Assembly (NCBI GenBank): GCA_902806575.1
Contig: CADCXD010000007.1
Span: 1,674,001-1,738,000 of the forward strand
Length of the DNA: 64,000 bases
Direction: 5' to 3'
DNA from: Jackrogersella multiformis
Taxonomy: Eukaryota; Ascomycota; Sordariomycetes; Xylariales; Hypoxylaceae
Below are positions 48,081-58,949 of this stretch, in pieces (within the stretch, counting starts at the first letter, position 1; every line of letters begins with the position of its first letter). The position numbers and the translations under genes are program-made. The notes beneath the pieces were generated by a model, which saw only the letters and a list, made by a program, of their open reading frames with translations, ran no database searches and was not told the DNA's origin.

Positions 48081-48506
48081 TGTGAGGATAGAGAGAGAGA
48101 GAGAGAGAGATTCTTCCTTAAAAGGGGGAGGATTAAGGGATATGGATTTGTTGAAGGATATGAGAAGCCCCTAATTAGCACTTGTTACTAAGTAATTCTT
48201 ATCAATCGCTGATAACCTTAGCTCCCTACCTAGGATCTATGCCTACCTAGGTACCTAGGTACATATGTACCTGGATTATCTAAGCTTACAGAAATCCACC
48301 CGGGACCCATCCTGGAAAAGAAAATGTGGGGTATTTTCTAAATAAAGAACATCCATCGATGGAATTCTTCAACTAATTAACTTACAACTTTTTCTAACCG
48401 CCCAGCCTGCACCGAGACCTGCACCGAGACCTGCACCGAGCCTCAACACCGATTACTTTCTTGGGCGGAGTTGACCTAGTAAATATGGAGTGCTAGTATT
48501 TCAATC
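48081..48506. repeat. intergenic with (GA)n microsatellite and a 12-bp repeat
   Basis: Ten GA units at 48091-48110. A 12-mer CTGCACCGAGAC is repeated nearly three times at 48407-48441, just upstream of the next gene. CCTAGG palindromes occur at 48230-48260. Confidence 0.85.
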
Positions 48507-50180
48507 ATGGCCGCAGTTCTCAATCCCTCCAAAACTCCGAATACCTCGACAAGCGACGCCACCTCGTATACGCGACTACATATCACGCCTCTAGACGAGT
48601 CGCTGCTGAGCGTTGTCGTCCCCTCTTCTGTCCTACCTCACGCGCGTAACATCTCGTACCACGCTCTCGAGACTTTTCCTGAGAAACGATACGGTTTCGT
48701 CGACCTACCTATTGCAGACGCCGACAAGATCAAAAATAAACTCAACGGTGCTATCTTGAGGGGAGCAAAAATGCGCATTGAGAAGGCAAAGCCCGAGTCC
48801 ATCCCTGAGCCTACAGCTACAGGCGGCGTTGATGAGGCCGAGGCAAAGAAGCAGAAGAAGAAACTCAAGAAGAGGAAGCGAGAGGCTGATGTCACCCCCG
48901 GTGTTGAACTCGAAAGCCGGAAGGTTAAGCGTGGGTGGACAACGTCGGAACGCGAAATGATCACCGAAAAGCGGAAGAAATCTAGGGATAAGAAATCCAA
49001 GGACGACAAAGAGGGAAAGAAGAGGAAGAAGCAAAAGAAGGAGGTCAAGTCGAAGTATACAGACGGACCGGAATGTCTATTCAAGACGAAACTTCCAGAT
49101 GTTGGCTCGTCATCAAAACCCAATGAAGAAATTGCTATTCACAAGAAGCAAAGACGGAAGAGTGACCGCGAGGTCGTCGTACACGAATTCGAGAAGACTG
49201 TGAAGCATCCTTCATTCCTTAAGAGCAACGTCGAGAAGTCTACATCCGGAGCCGTAGCTTTTAAGGACGGTGTTGGCTGGGTAGACAATAACGGAGCTGT
49301 TGTCGAGCCTGTTGTGAGCAAGAAGCCGAGCAGTGATGTTTCCAGACACACCACAGCAAATACCAAACCACCCAGAACTGCCTCGTCGCCGGAGGATGAC
49401 GACGACACGAGCAGCAGCGGTTCTTCCTCATCTGATGATTCTGAGGAGGAAGTTAGCGACCAGGAGGCAGACAGCTCCGATGAGAAAGAGGGAGACACTG
49501 AGGCTAAGGTACCACCCATGAAGCTTCGAGTAGAAACACAGACTTTAAGCAGCCCTGTATCAATTATGAAGACCGAGACTGCACGGCCAAAGTCGTCAGG
49601 CTCGGTGACAAGCCTCACCATCAAGATACCACCTGTAACACCAGCTACGGCAAAGGTACATCCGCTCGAGGCCTTATACAAGCGACCCAAAGGGGATACA
49701 ACTACCCCTGGTGGAGCTGCTCGAGAAGCTCAGCCTTTCAGTTTCTTTAACGGAGACGATGATGATATTGAGGAAGACAACACCGTGGAACCTCCCAGCC
49801 ACCCTCCCATGACGCCCTTCACAAAACAGGAGTTCGAGTTTAGAACCCTAAGGAGTGCTGCTCCTACACCTGATACAGCACATCCTAGCCGGACATTTAA
49901 CCTGTGGCCAAGGCAAGGCTCTGCTGAGAATGGAGCAGAGGATGACGAAGATGATGAAGCTGAAGATGGTAACGAGGAAGATGAGGATACGGTCATGGCC
50001 GGTATTGGCAATCAAGCCACTACGAGTGGTGGTGACAAGCAGACCCCAGTCAGTGATTTTCAAAGGCAATTCTGGGAGAGCCGAGGGGATCTAAATCGCT
50101 CATGGAGGAAACGAAGGAAGGCAGCATCGAAGGATAAGCGATATAGGGAAAATCGTGCTCGTGCAGAGCGAGCAATCTAG
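48507..50180 (+). CDS. nucleolar-type lysine/acid-rich protein (SRP40/NOP8-like), RRM-like N-terminus
   Basis: A single exon of 557 aa from ATG 48507. Residues 20-95 look like a divergent RRM: TRLHITPLDESLL, YHALETFPEKRYGFVDLP, LRGAKMRIEKAKPE. Residues 115-185 are almost all Lys and Arg (KKQKKKLKKRKRE, KKRKKQKK). Residues 290-335 are a Ser/Asp/Glu stretch, with another acidic run near 475-495. The C-terminus, SDFQRQFWESRGDLNRSWRK followed by a basic helix, is a recurring ending of fungal proteins annotated as suppressor SRP40-like. Together these features suggest a nucleolar protein acting in ribosome biogenesis; that is inference from composition and layout. No introns are needed. Confidence 0.78.
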   Translation: MAAVLNPSKTPNTSTSDATSYTRLHITPLDESLLSVVVPSSVLPHARNISYHALETFPEKRYGFVDLPIADADKIKNKLNGAILRGAKMRIEKAKPESIPEPTATGGVDEAEAKKQKKKLKKRKREADVTPGVELESRKVKRGWTTSEREMITEKRKKSRDKKSKDDKEGKKRKKQKKEVKSKYTDGPECLFKTKLPDVGSSSKPNEEIAIHKKQRRKSDREVVVHEFEKTVKHPSFLKSNVEKSTSGAVAFKDGVGWVDNNGAVVEPVVSKKPSSDVSRHTTANTKPPRTASSPEDDDDTSSSGSSSSDDSEEEVSDQEADSSDEKEGDTEAKVPPMKLRVETQTLSSPVSIMKTETARPKSSGSVTSLTIKIPPVTPATAKVHPLEALYKRPKGDTTTPGGAAREAQPFSFFNGDDDDIEEDNTVEPPSHPPMTPFTKQEFEFRTLRSAAPTPDTAHPSRTFNLWPRQGSAENGAEDDEDDEAEDGNEEDEDTVMAGIGNQATTSGGDKQTPVSDFQRQFWESRGDLNRSWRKRRKAASKDKRYRENRARAERAI

Positions 50181-50710
50181 AATCATATAACCTAGCTTTC
50201 GATAATACAATTACTCATTCAGTTCATCAATCACGAATGTTGTTTGCGAGCTCATGTCACAACCCGTAGGCTTTGTAAAACGTCAAGCATCATAAATAGT
50301 AAACAACCAAATGAATTCCTTATCTCACTCAGCATCGTCCTGCATGTGCTGTGAGAACGACTAAGTGCAAAGGGTATCTTACAAGTATCAGAGGCGTCAA
50401 CAATCCTATGGCTATCCCTCCTAACGCCCATTAAACCCGCGACCCCTATATAGAGAGCCTATTCCATTAATCAACCTTTTCAACATTACTCATTATCTCA
50501 TCATTCCCTCGTTCCATCATTAGTCGCCCAGCTATGCAATCGCCACATAACCACGACTACAAAATCATAACCATAAGAAAGAAATACAAAGAAAAGAAAC
50601 AGAGACTTCGTTCCAAATATCAAGACGAACTACGTAGCGCAAGCGAAACGGTAGTCCCGAGTCGACATGTGTGCCAAACTCAAGCGAATCCCACAGAGTC
50701 AGGCCAGTGA
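50181..50710. other. intergenic between convergent genes
   Basis: 3' flanks only; nothing recognised. Confidence 0.6.
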
Positions 50711-52255
50711 CTAGAAAAAGTTGGAACCGGGAGGAGGTTGCTTAACCATCTCTTGAGGAGATGACGCTGGCTCGCTTGATCTCTCGACAATCGGCGTCAG
50801 TTCCCGGAAGCTCGGAGACATTTGGTATCTTCCACGGGGGGTATCCTGCAGTGCCTGGGATCGCGACGAAGATGCCTGCGCGACAGGAGAGTCGACTGCG
50901 TGGAAGTTGCTAGAACTGTACGAGGGTTCTAAAACCCAAGTGTCTCGAGGAGGCAAGCCTGACACAACATCGAAGCTGGATTCTGCCTGGGATTCGCCAC
51001 CAGTGTTAGCAGCTCCAGGCGCTCGAGAGGCTCTCAAGGGGGCGAGTGGTAACTGCTCGTCGATCTCGGTGGAGTATTCTGATGCCGACCCAATGCTGAA
51101 TACTCGGGAGCTTCTCGGTAGTGACCAGTCGCGATTGAATGACGCGCATCTCGCGGTACCAGTATTGTTGCCTTCGTATTGGTGATTAATGCTGGCTCCG
51201 AAAGCCTGGGACTCCTCCAGTAGGGGTTCAGATGCCGCAGGACCAGCTACACCTATGTTCTCATGGCCTGCTGCCTTTGCCGAAGTACTTGGCAAGCGGC
51301 CAACGACTGAATCGACATCACCACGGAAGGTACCGAGAGGTACCGCAGCCGAATTGCGGTATACAGCACCAGCATTGTGGGAGTGGGCTGCGGGTGGAAC
51401 TGCAACCTGGGTCTCCATGTTTCCAAGTTCAAGCCAGTAGTTGTTGACATTGCGTGCATTAGAAACACGCCTCCATTCCTGGAGTGTACTCGCCCGATGG
51501 TTGTTGTAGACGAGCAGCATTATCAAGACGGCAACGCTGGTGCTCAACCAGATTACGACTACAGTCTTGTCATGTCCTGTAGCCACACCCTTGGTGTTAT
51601 ACACAATGGCGCTTGAAATCAAGCTAAGAGCCGAAACACCAACGCCCAGATATATAGTACTTTGCACGGTGCTGTCGGAGACTCGAAAAGAGAACACCTG
51701 GCATACCCAGTCACAACCATCGCGGAAGACGGTGGGGATTCTCATATTGCAAGATCGCTTCTGGGAGTTGTTGGTACCAGATGGAATGGTGGATGAAAAC
51801 GCGGTATATGGGTCATGGTCTGGCTCCTGGTGAGTCAAGAATGGTCGAGAACCAGCCGTGCCGATGATCATCTCCGATGGAACTGGAGAAACTGCATTCG
51901 GAAGTTCCACATCGAGACGCGTGTGAGTGCTGCCGTCTCCTCCAGAGTTTGGTCCCTGAAGAGGGCTCCAGGGAACCACGTTGCTGTCCACTGCATGCTG
52001 GTCACCGTGGTGAGGCTCGATAGAGGACGGGCCCATATGATGGATAGCCGGACCTGGACCGTAATCCGCATGAACGAGACTACCACCTACAATGTAGGGG
52101 TGCTCTAGAGCATGACCCTCAGGAACCGATCGCAGATTCTCTGCGTGCTGTTTGTGACCAGCAGAATCCTGTCGGCTAACACTAGGACCAGCAATACTGC
52201 TGGTGGTGTTGTGGGCTGAGGCACCACGGGAATCGCGAGGAATATAACGATTCAT
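50711..52255 (-). CDS. predicted two-pass membrane protein, function unknown
   Basis: A single-exon frame; the open frame runs to a GTG at 52426, but the first ATG is at 52255-52253, giving 514 aa. The N-terminal 190 residues are hydrophilic and rich in His, Ser and Pro. Two hydrophobic helices follow: STIYLGVGVSALSLISSAIV and, after a short NTKGVATGHDK loop, VVVIWLSTSVAVLIMLLVY. The remaining C-terminal half is low-complexity, Ser/Pro/Ala-rich, ending PPPGSNFF. A four-Cys-type cluster (CNMR, CDWVC) lies just before the first helix. The design, a helical hairpin flanked by two long disordered tails, occurs in many unnamed fungal membrane proteins. No signal peptide is seen. The leader upstream is long and may contain an intron. 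Confidence 0.7.
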   Translation of the reverse strand: MNRYIPRDSRGASAHNTTSSIAGPSVSRQDSAGHKQHAENLRSVPEGHALEHPYIVGGSLVHADYGPGPAIHHMGPSSIEPHHGDQHAVDSNVVPWSPLQGPNSGGDGSTHTRLDVELPNAVSPVPSEMIIGTAGSRPFLTHQEPDHDPYTAFSSTIPSGTNNSQKRSCNMRIPTVFRDGCDWVCQVFSFRVSDSTVQSTIYLGVGVSALSLISSAIVYNTKGVATGHDKTVVVIWLSTSVAVLIMLLVYNNHRASTLQEWRRVSNARNVNNYWLELGNMETQVAVPPAAHSHNAGAVYRNSAAVPLGTFRGDVDSVVGRLPSTSAKAAGHENIGVAGPAASEPLLEESQAFGASINHQYEGNNTGTARCASFNRDWSLPRSSRVFSIGSASEYSTEIDEQLPLAPLRASRAPGAANTGGESQAESSFDVVSGLPPRDTWVLEPSYSSSNFHAVDSPVAQASSSRSQALQDTPRGRYQMSPSFRELTPIVERSSEPASSPQEMVKQPPPGSNFF

Positions 52256-55200
52256 ATTTACGGTGGCTTTACCAACTTGGAGTCCTTGAATAACGGATAC
52301 CGACTGTTGTGGATATATTGAAGAATATTGTTGCGAAAACTTGAGGTGTAGGTCCGATACGAAGGTTATGTCGTTGATATGTGAATACAATACCAGTATT
52401 CGATGAATTGTGCTGGGATCTATCACTAGTAAGAAAATATACTCCAGGTTCGGGGAATATTAAGATACGTACCTAAGAGTTCTATACGAGAACTGCTAAT
52501 CGGAGGTCTAATAAGGCCAAACGCGATACTATGTATCAACTACTAATGGTACGGGCTGCTTGTCGTTAGTCTAATATCGAGAGACAGCAAGAACACCTGA
52601 ATAACTAGCTAACGTACTATATTCAGACAAACCAAGAAGTCTATCCGTCAAAGGAATGGTATGGTATAGACGGCTGTGCGTCTAGCGGTAGTGTGTACAC
52701 TTGAATCTGTACGTGTTAGTCATGTACAATGTAATCTTGGAGGAATTTTAGGAACTCACGTCGAAGACTTGAAAGATGATATTCGTATCGAAACTCCAAA
52801 GAGAACCAATAGTCAAACGATGATCTCGACTTAGAACAATATTTGTGATATTGTGTCAATAACGGGAACTATGACGAGGAAATGTTAGCAGGGTTTTAAT
52901 TCCAGTGTGCAGTAGAAACACCTTGTACATCTCCAGTACGCGTCAAAGGAAAATAATTTATGGGGAGTCTATATCTGTGCCGTGATGGGAAGCGAAATGG
53001 AAGACGGGGTGTGATCAACGATGGGAAGTAGAGAAGGCACTCTACTTAATAATAGAGTAAATAATACGCAGCGTCAATAATATATGTCTTCATGGGTAGG
53101 TTGCAGGATTTGAAAGGAAAGACAGCGTGATATTAGGGCATGAGAGGGCTGCGAGAAGCAGGTCCGTAGAGATGAGCAGAATGAACACTACCTTCTCGAA
53201 TGGCACGATGGGAAAATTGTTGTTCTTATTTTTGTGTGGTGGTGAAAGGGATGGAAAGTAATTAGAGAAAGCGAAACATGACGGTGTAGTTTGGATAGAG
53301 ACTAGATCATCATTGTGAACAGGGCAAACCTCACCTTTGCGATCGAGCTCGGTATGTATATTGTAGGAGAAGGAAAAAGTAGAAGTGCAAGTTTTGTTGT
53401 AAAATTTTGTGTTAGGAAAGGTTCGTCGGTGGTAGGCAGTACGTACCATACCGTCACTAGTTGTCGATGGTGAAAGGTTCGACCGGATTCGACCAGCAGA
53501 AAATGTGGTTAATTCGAGAGTCGATCGCGCTCAATGTACCTGGGTACCAGATATATTTAAAACCATAATATTAATGTTTCCAATAGTCTACCTCAAGTTC
53601 ACGTGAAGGAGAAAAATAGGGATAGGGATAGGAGACGCGTACCAGCTACCTACCTACCCTCCTACCTACCTTGTGTACCCTAAGGCAGCTTTATGGGTTA
53701 CCGAAGTTCATACTCTACTTGAACACCTTTTGGGCATAATAAACCTTCTATCCGCTTAATCCTTTTCATAAAAAGCTACACGAGGACACTACTATTTGTG
53801 CGGACCATCCTTAATGCCAAGTATCGTTACTAATATCTTGACATTCATCCAAATTATAACTACTACAAACATATCATTCAAAGTTATCAAGCCCATATTA
53901 CTCGCCATATATACTTCTACAGGTCCTACGCCTATTTTTATACGGTTACCATATTCGTGTTTTCTCATGTTCTAGCTGATGGGTAGACTCTAGAAATTCT
54001 TGCCCTTATCTTCGACCCTATAACGCGATTGCTTTCAATCACAGAACTTGCATATTCAAGGCACGGCAAGATAGTCCCTTCTACTTCATATTTTCCAAAT
54101 CCAATATCTCGACTTCGTATACTTAGCTCTAGAAAGAGTCACGTTGCTTGCTAAGCTTCGCGACGTGAGGGAGTCAAGATGAGGGAAAATCCGATTTCTT
54201 TCGAGACATTTGTTTACTCAAAAGATTATTATATTAGACATCGATATACTTTACCTTTGCGGAGAAGCAACTGGGGACCAGCAACGAAGTTTTAACATGC
54301 AGCAACGCAACGAAATGCATGCTAAAACCCTAGGTTTGTGTTTTATATGCCCATAATTCAGATGGTTTTATATATTAGACATCCACGAAAATTTATTACT
54401 TCGACGGGAAAAAAAAAGGTAATAGAGCATCTAGGATCCGTATGAAGCTTATTATATACTCACCCGTTAAATTCCATCGAAACAGATAATCAGAGGCTTG
54501 AATATCAATTGGTAGCCCTGACGGTGCAACATGGTCCGGCCCCGCATCTCGGTGGGAAGTAGCTAACCGGAAACTGCCGTGATATCCTCGGGTGTGGTCA
54601 GCTCGGACCGGGTTTGGCAGTTACACTAGTCCGCTACATAGGTACCGAGTATATATAATCCTACTTATGTAGGTATGTATGATCCTAATAGTTCCTTGGC
54701 TAATTCTTATCGCGTGGTATCATTCCTTCCTACATCAGTTTTTAGAGTCATGAAGGTTTATTATGATAAATCCCCAGATTGTCAAGCAGGCACCAACCTA
54801 GCAGTTTTAATTGTGCGCAGTCCCGATGTTGTGGGAAACGAGATGATTGGTTCATTTATGTCTTCGCCCTAGCTAACCTAGTGATTTTTGAAGTTCGGCT
54901 CACATGCGACGGCTAGTAGCATATGCTATCAGATTAAGCTTAATATCTGATATCTTCAAGGAACCTTGGAAGTTGATGCCTTACGATGTACCTAAGTAGT
55001 CATCGTGTCTGCCAGTAGCCGTCTGTCAAGATACTGGAGCACCGAGAGCGGAAATGCAAAAGTCAACTAACTGGAGATTTTAGATGTTAATACCAGTATC
55101 AAGATATTAGACGCATTGGATTGATATCATTGGACCCAGGATGCATCAATCCACCCTAGGCGCTACCCAAGGGACTACGACTGGGCTTGGCAATGTATTG

Positions 55201-55667
55201 AACTACCAAGGTTACCGAGTAGCCTACCTAGGTACCTAGGTAGTTAGAGTCGCAAGAGTTGCGGTAATTTGAGCGTAGGGTTATTCTTGTTTCAGCTATT
55301 ACGATAAATCAATATATCACGGCGGATTATGATATGATGCAATGACATAATGTCAGTTCGTGTCACCAACATAGAAGATTGTATTGCGTAGGTAGTAATT
55401 AAATAGTGGCTAGCGATTAGCTACCTAGGAGCGTCACGGTTTTCCTCCCTCATTCCTCAATAGGCCCCTCCAGCTTCTCAAACCCCCTAGAATCCTGCGA
55501 GATGTATCGTTTTGTGTGCGTTTGTACCCATCATGGCGAACGATTTAGCATGGCCCGAAAGATTCAAGATTGTATTGAGAATAGGTAGTGGTGATGGTTG
55601 ATTGACATTGAAGAGTGAAGTGAAGGCCAGTTCGAGGCAAGAACCTCATTTCTGGATGAATGATGGC
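52256..55667. other. long intergenic region
   Basis: About 3.4 kb without a supported gene. Open frames up to 119 codons exist on the minus strand (53449-53090) but look like leader sequence: no motif, with low-complexity Asn/Ser/Phe content. CCTAGG palindromes occur near 55225 and 55420. Confidence 0.5.
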
Positions 55668-55885
55668 TTATTTGCCGCAGGCGCAGCTGGAGCCGCACTC
55701 GCCTATAATATATTTTATTAGTACCGTCACGATATTAAATGTGAGGCAGAAGATCATATATCAGACCTGATCAGATCTCACGATGTTGGAAGCGATAACG
55801 AGGGGTTGTTTATAAGGATGGTGGGGTAAGTAGTTAGATAAGTATATGACTTACAGTTGTCAGCACAGTTGCAGTCGCCCTTCAT
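55668..55885 (-). CDS. 21-residue metallothionein (copper-type)
   Basis: Two exons, 55885-55855 and 55702-55668, flank a 152-nt intron (GTAAGT donor, GTACTAAT branch, TATAG acceptor). The product has 21 residues. It starts MKGDC and ends CGK, with six cysteines at positions 5, 7, 11, 13, 17 and 19, that is three C-x-C pairs each spaced by three residues. The split codon at the junction restores the third cysteine. Length, Gly/Ser/Asn filling and C-x-C spacing match short fungal copper metallothioneins such as that of Neurospora. It would bind Cu(I) in the cytosol and buffer metal stress. It is too short for ordinary gene finders. Confidence 0.82.
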
Positions 55886-56035
55886 CTTGATTGATAAGAG
55901 ATTTGGTTGGTGATAGAGTAGCTCGATTGATATTGGGTAGGTCTTGTTCGTCGTTGATCGTAAGAGGATATGTGATATTTGGTATGTGGTATGTTGTTGG
56001 AAAGATGGTAGTGGAGGAAGAGGTTCTATGCCAAC

Positions 56036-56043
56036 CTTTATAT
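56036..56043 (-). promoter_or_regulatory. TATA element of the metallothionein gene
   Basis: On the minus strand ATATAAAG lies about 150 bases upstream of the ATG at 55885. A CCAAT box (plus strand 56110-56114) is a further 70 bases upstream. Strong TATA elements suit small inducible genes of this kind. I did not find a clear metal-response site. Confidence 0.5.
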
Positions 56044-57307
56044 GTTAATAGGTGTTTGATAAGTGGGTCTATGGATATTCCGGATCGGGGCGCCAACAGT
56101 GGTAGTTGACCAATCAGATCTGCAAATAATAGTGCGCTGTTTGTGCGGGGTTTGCGCTTTTTCAGCGCGATGTCGCCCTGTCTCACCACACTTTCCCCTC
56201 CAAAACAACACTTCCAAGGTTCTTTCTTTAATAGTTGATTGAAATTTTAGCCACCTACCCCTAGCGCTAGGTAGCCAGCAGAAGTCGCGCAAAGGAAGGT
56301 TGCAGGGTGGTGCCTACCTATGTAGATAAGCTAACTATAGAAAGCTAGCCTTCCGTACTTATATCCCTAGGTATATACGTATATACTTAGGGATATAGGT
56401 ATCTAGGTATTTCTTACATAGGGGGTACATAACATTTCTTATCTTGTGCTCTTTTGTGACTCTGTGGCTAAGGTACCTACCAGGTCCAGGTACTTAGCTG
56501 GTAGGTACCCACATAGGTACCCAGGGTACTATACTAAACTACCTAGGTACATACCTAGGTAGGTACTACTAAATTAGTTGCGATGTTTCTGCGTTATTGC
56601 CATCCTATCGATTAGAAATATCTTTGTCTCCCCCCTTTCACCATCATATTACGCTACCTACCAGCCTACCCAAGTAGGTACGGAGAGATACTGGTTTTCT
56701 TCAGCATCTAGGTCGGGCCATATTGGATACAACCGGCTCTTCGTTAATAATAAGTACCTAGTTATGTACAATGATGGTCTTCTGATTGCTTTATTCCAAC
56801 TAGGCATGTAAGTTAGGTAGGACTAAGACAACCGAAGTCGACCAAAGGCAGCTAGATAGATAGATGACAGATAGTAAAAGATACCATCTCTGATTCACTA
56901 TGGGTTAGTATTGGTATAGTACGATAGCTCGGTCATATTATCATTTCTCCTATCCATTCACACCCGCGTTTTCGAAGCCCTGCAGCTGTCCGGCGTGGCA
57001 TTTTTGCTCAGGACCACTTGATTCACGACGGCTTGCCAAAGCCGACGAACTACAACACTTCGATTTTCTGCTCCATTTGAGCTAGTTTTCATTCGAGCGC
57101 CCACTCCCTAGGGTGCAGGGTCTCAGTCTGGGTGCTACGCGGCATGTAGGCTGGCAGGCTGGGTGGGCTGCACGACAGGTAGATGCATGCGGTCCCTACT
57201 GTTACATTGCAGATCTCTTAACTGTCCTTCATTCGCCACTCACAATTCACTATTATCTCACGGATCCTGCTTGCCACGGACGAACTGTTGTTTTGTCATT
57301 CTAGAAT

Positions 57308-57535
57308 CTACAACTCTCCAGGGCCAAGGCAGGTAATGTGATTAACATGATTAATGTGATATTCGTAAGACACATTCTGTCGGCCCCAGTGTGCTATCTC
57401 CAAATCAACGTTGTAGTTCGGATCCCTTGTAGTTAGTTCTCCCACGTTTTCGGCATCCCATCTGTCATATTTTCCTGGATTTCCTATGTCATCCCGCCTT
57501 ATCAGAACTATATGAGGGAAATTCGAATCGAACAA
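57308..57535 (-). pseudogene. possible gene fragment
   Basis: A 75-codon frame with protein-like composition (FPHIVLIRRDDIGNPGKYDR, NYNVDLEIAHWG, INHVNHITC). I see no signal peptide, splice partner or known motif. It could be the last exon or a remnant of a lost gene; equally it may be chance. Confidence 0.25.
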
Positions 57536-57644
57536 TAGGTGCCTAGCTCTTCTTGGTGTCCCGTGACAATTTCAAGAAAACTAAGGACCAACCAAGAGTC
57601 ACCATGCAAATTATCCTCGTAATATTAATGTGTTGAGAAATATC

Positions 57645-57705
57645 AAAGGGATTCGAACGTGGGCGATATTCCCGCCCTGTCATCCAAACTACCAGCTACA
57701 GAACG
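57645..57705 (-). repeat. tRNA-like sequence, non-functional
   Basis: Minus strand shows a box A-like TAGCTGGTAGTTTGG (near 57702-57688) and a box B-like CGTTCGAATCC (near 57660-57650). The T arm and acceptor stem do not pair, so a working tRNA is unlikely. It may be the head of a second tRNA-derived element, but no T-run terminator was found nearby. Confidence 0.35.
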
Positions 57706-58949
57706 TAATATACATTATCAGGCCACTTGATAACGTTTACATGTGTTCTTTTTCGAACTGTACTGCGGGATGCTGCATGCATAGATGCGCAAAGGGATAA
57801 GTCGGGTCGGATATGACCGTTGTGTGTGTGCCTAGTATAAGGCAAGTTGCTAGTATTATATCTTACATCGTACTGTGCCCACGTATGGGGGTTAGTGATC
57901 AGCAGGTCTGACGTTGCTCCCTCTTATAGCCCTAACTCGGTGTCCATCTAGTCGCGATGATGTAGAATCAAATTGAAGATTATATTATTATTAATATCTG
58001 GGTACTTACCTGTCAGAGTTTGACCTTTGGTCTACTCACTTAAAGGTATGTGGTTAACCTACCTAGTCAATACCTCAAATGGAACGGCCCGCGGTTTCGT
58101 GGATCGAACGTTAAACAGGCATTTTTATAATATCTTCAGACTTACTACCAGATTCTGATATAATAGACATCTCCCGCAATAATATGTAATCTAGTATGTA
58201 GGGTAATATTACTAATTAGGTAGCTAGCTCTCCCTAGAGGCCATCAGGGTTGTTGACACAATTAAAACATAAATAGTAGAGCCAATCTCCTCAGTCATGG
58301 ATAACCTCCTGATTTGTATTTCCTTCACTTTCGAAATACCATAATCACCATATCCTAATGGATCAACTAGGTTAGGTTATAATACATCTAAGCTACCATA
58401 GGTATATAGGTTACAACTTCATGGTCATCCCAATAGCATCATTTGCTGATGGGCATGCTTCGTAACGACAATTTTTATAACATCTCAATTGATGGCGACT
58501 AAGGTGAGCTGGAGAAGAAATATCAAGGGTGGGAATAAATATTCAACCGAATCAAATGCAGATCGAGTATTATACTGAAGGGAATATCCGTGATGGTCCC
58601 TCTACCCTCTCCTAGAAAATTTAGGTATGTTATATTACAGACCCCATGAGATCGAGCTTGGTTGATGATATTGATAACCAGCATTTTCCAAGCAGATATT
58701 CCATCCTCCAACTCCTAAAAATTTCCAGAAAATCTTGACTCGCAGGACGAAATGATCGATTTCCGGGGGGTGAGATGAGTTCTCCAGGTTTCTTGGTCCT
58801 TGACACAACAAGCAGCTGCGTCGACCGCAATATATCGAACGGCCTTTACGACACGGCGAAGAGTTTCGTTCCGTTTGTAGCTTATTATCAATAACAATCC
58901 GAGTAACGGCACGGGATGTCCTAACCCCAATACCAACCCTAACCCTGAC

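Larger units (their letters stand above)
56044..58949. other. intergenic region with palindromes
   Basis: About 2.9 kb. Dense CCTAGG and GGTACC palindromes at 56360-56575. Apart from the two minor items listed next, no gene is supported. Confidence 0.5.

Noticed and set aside
53090..53449. 119-codon open frame on the minus strand
   Set aside because: No motif, low-complexity Asn/Ser/Phe composition, and no splice continuity; looks like non-coding leader sequence.
58920..58948. Telomere-like CCCTAA repeats
   Set aside because: Only about two clean units within degenerate sequence; too short for an interstitial telomere.
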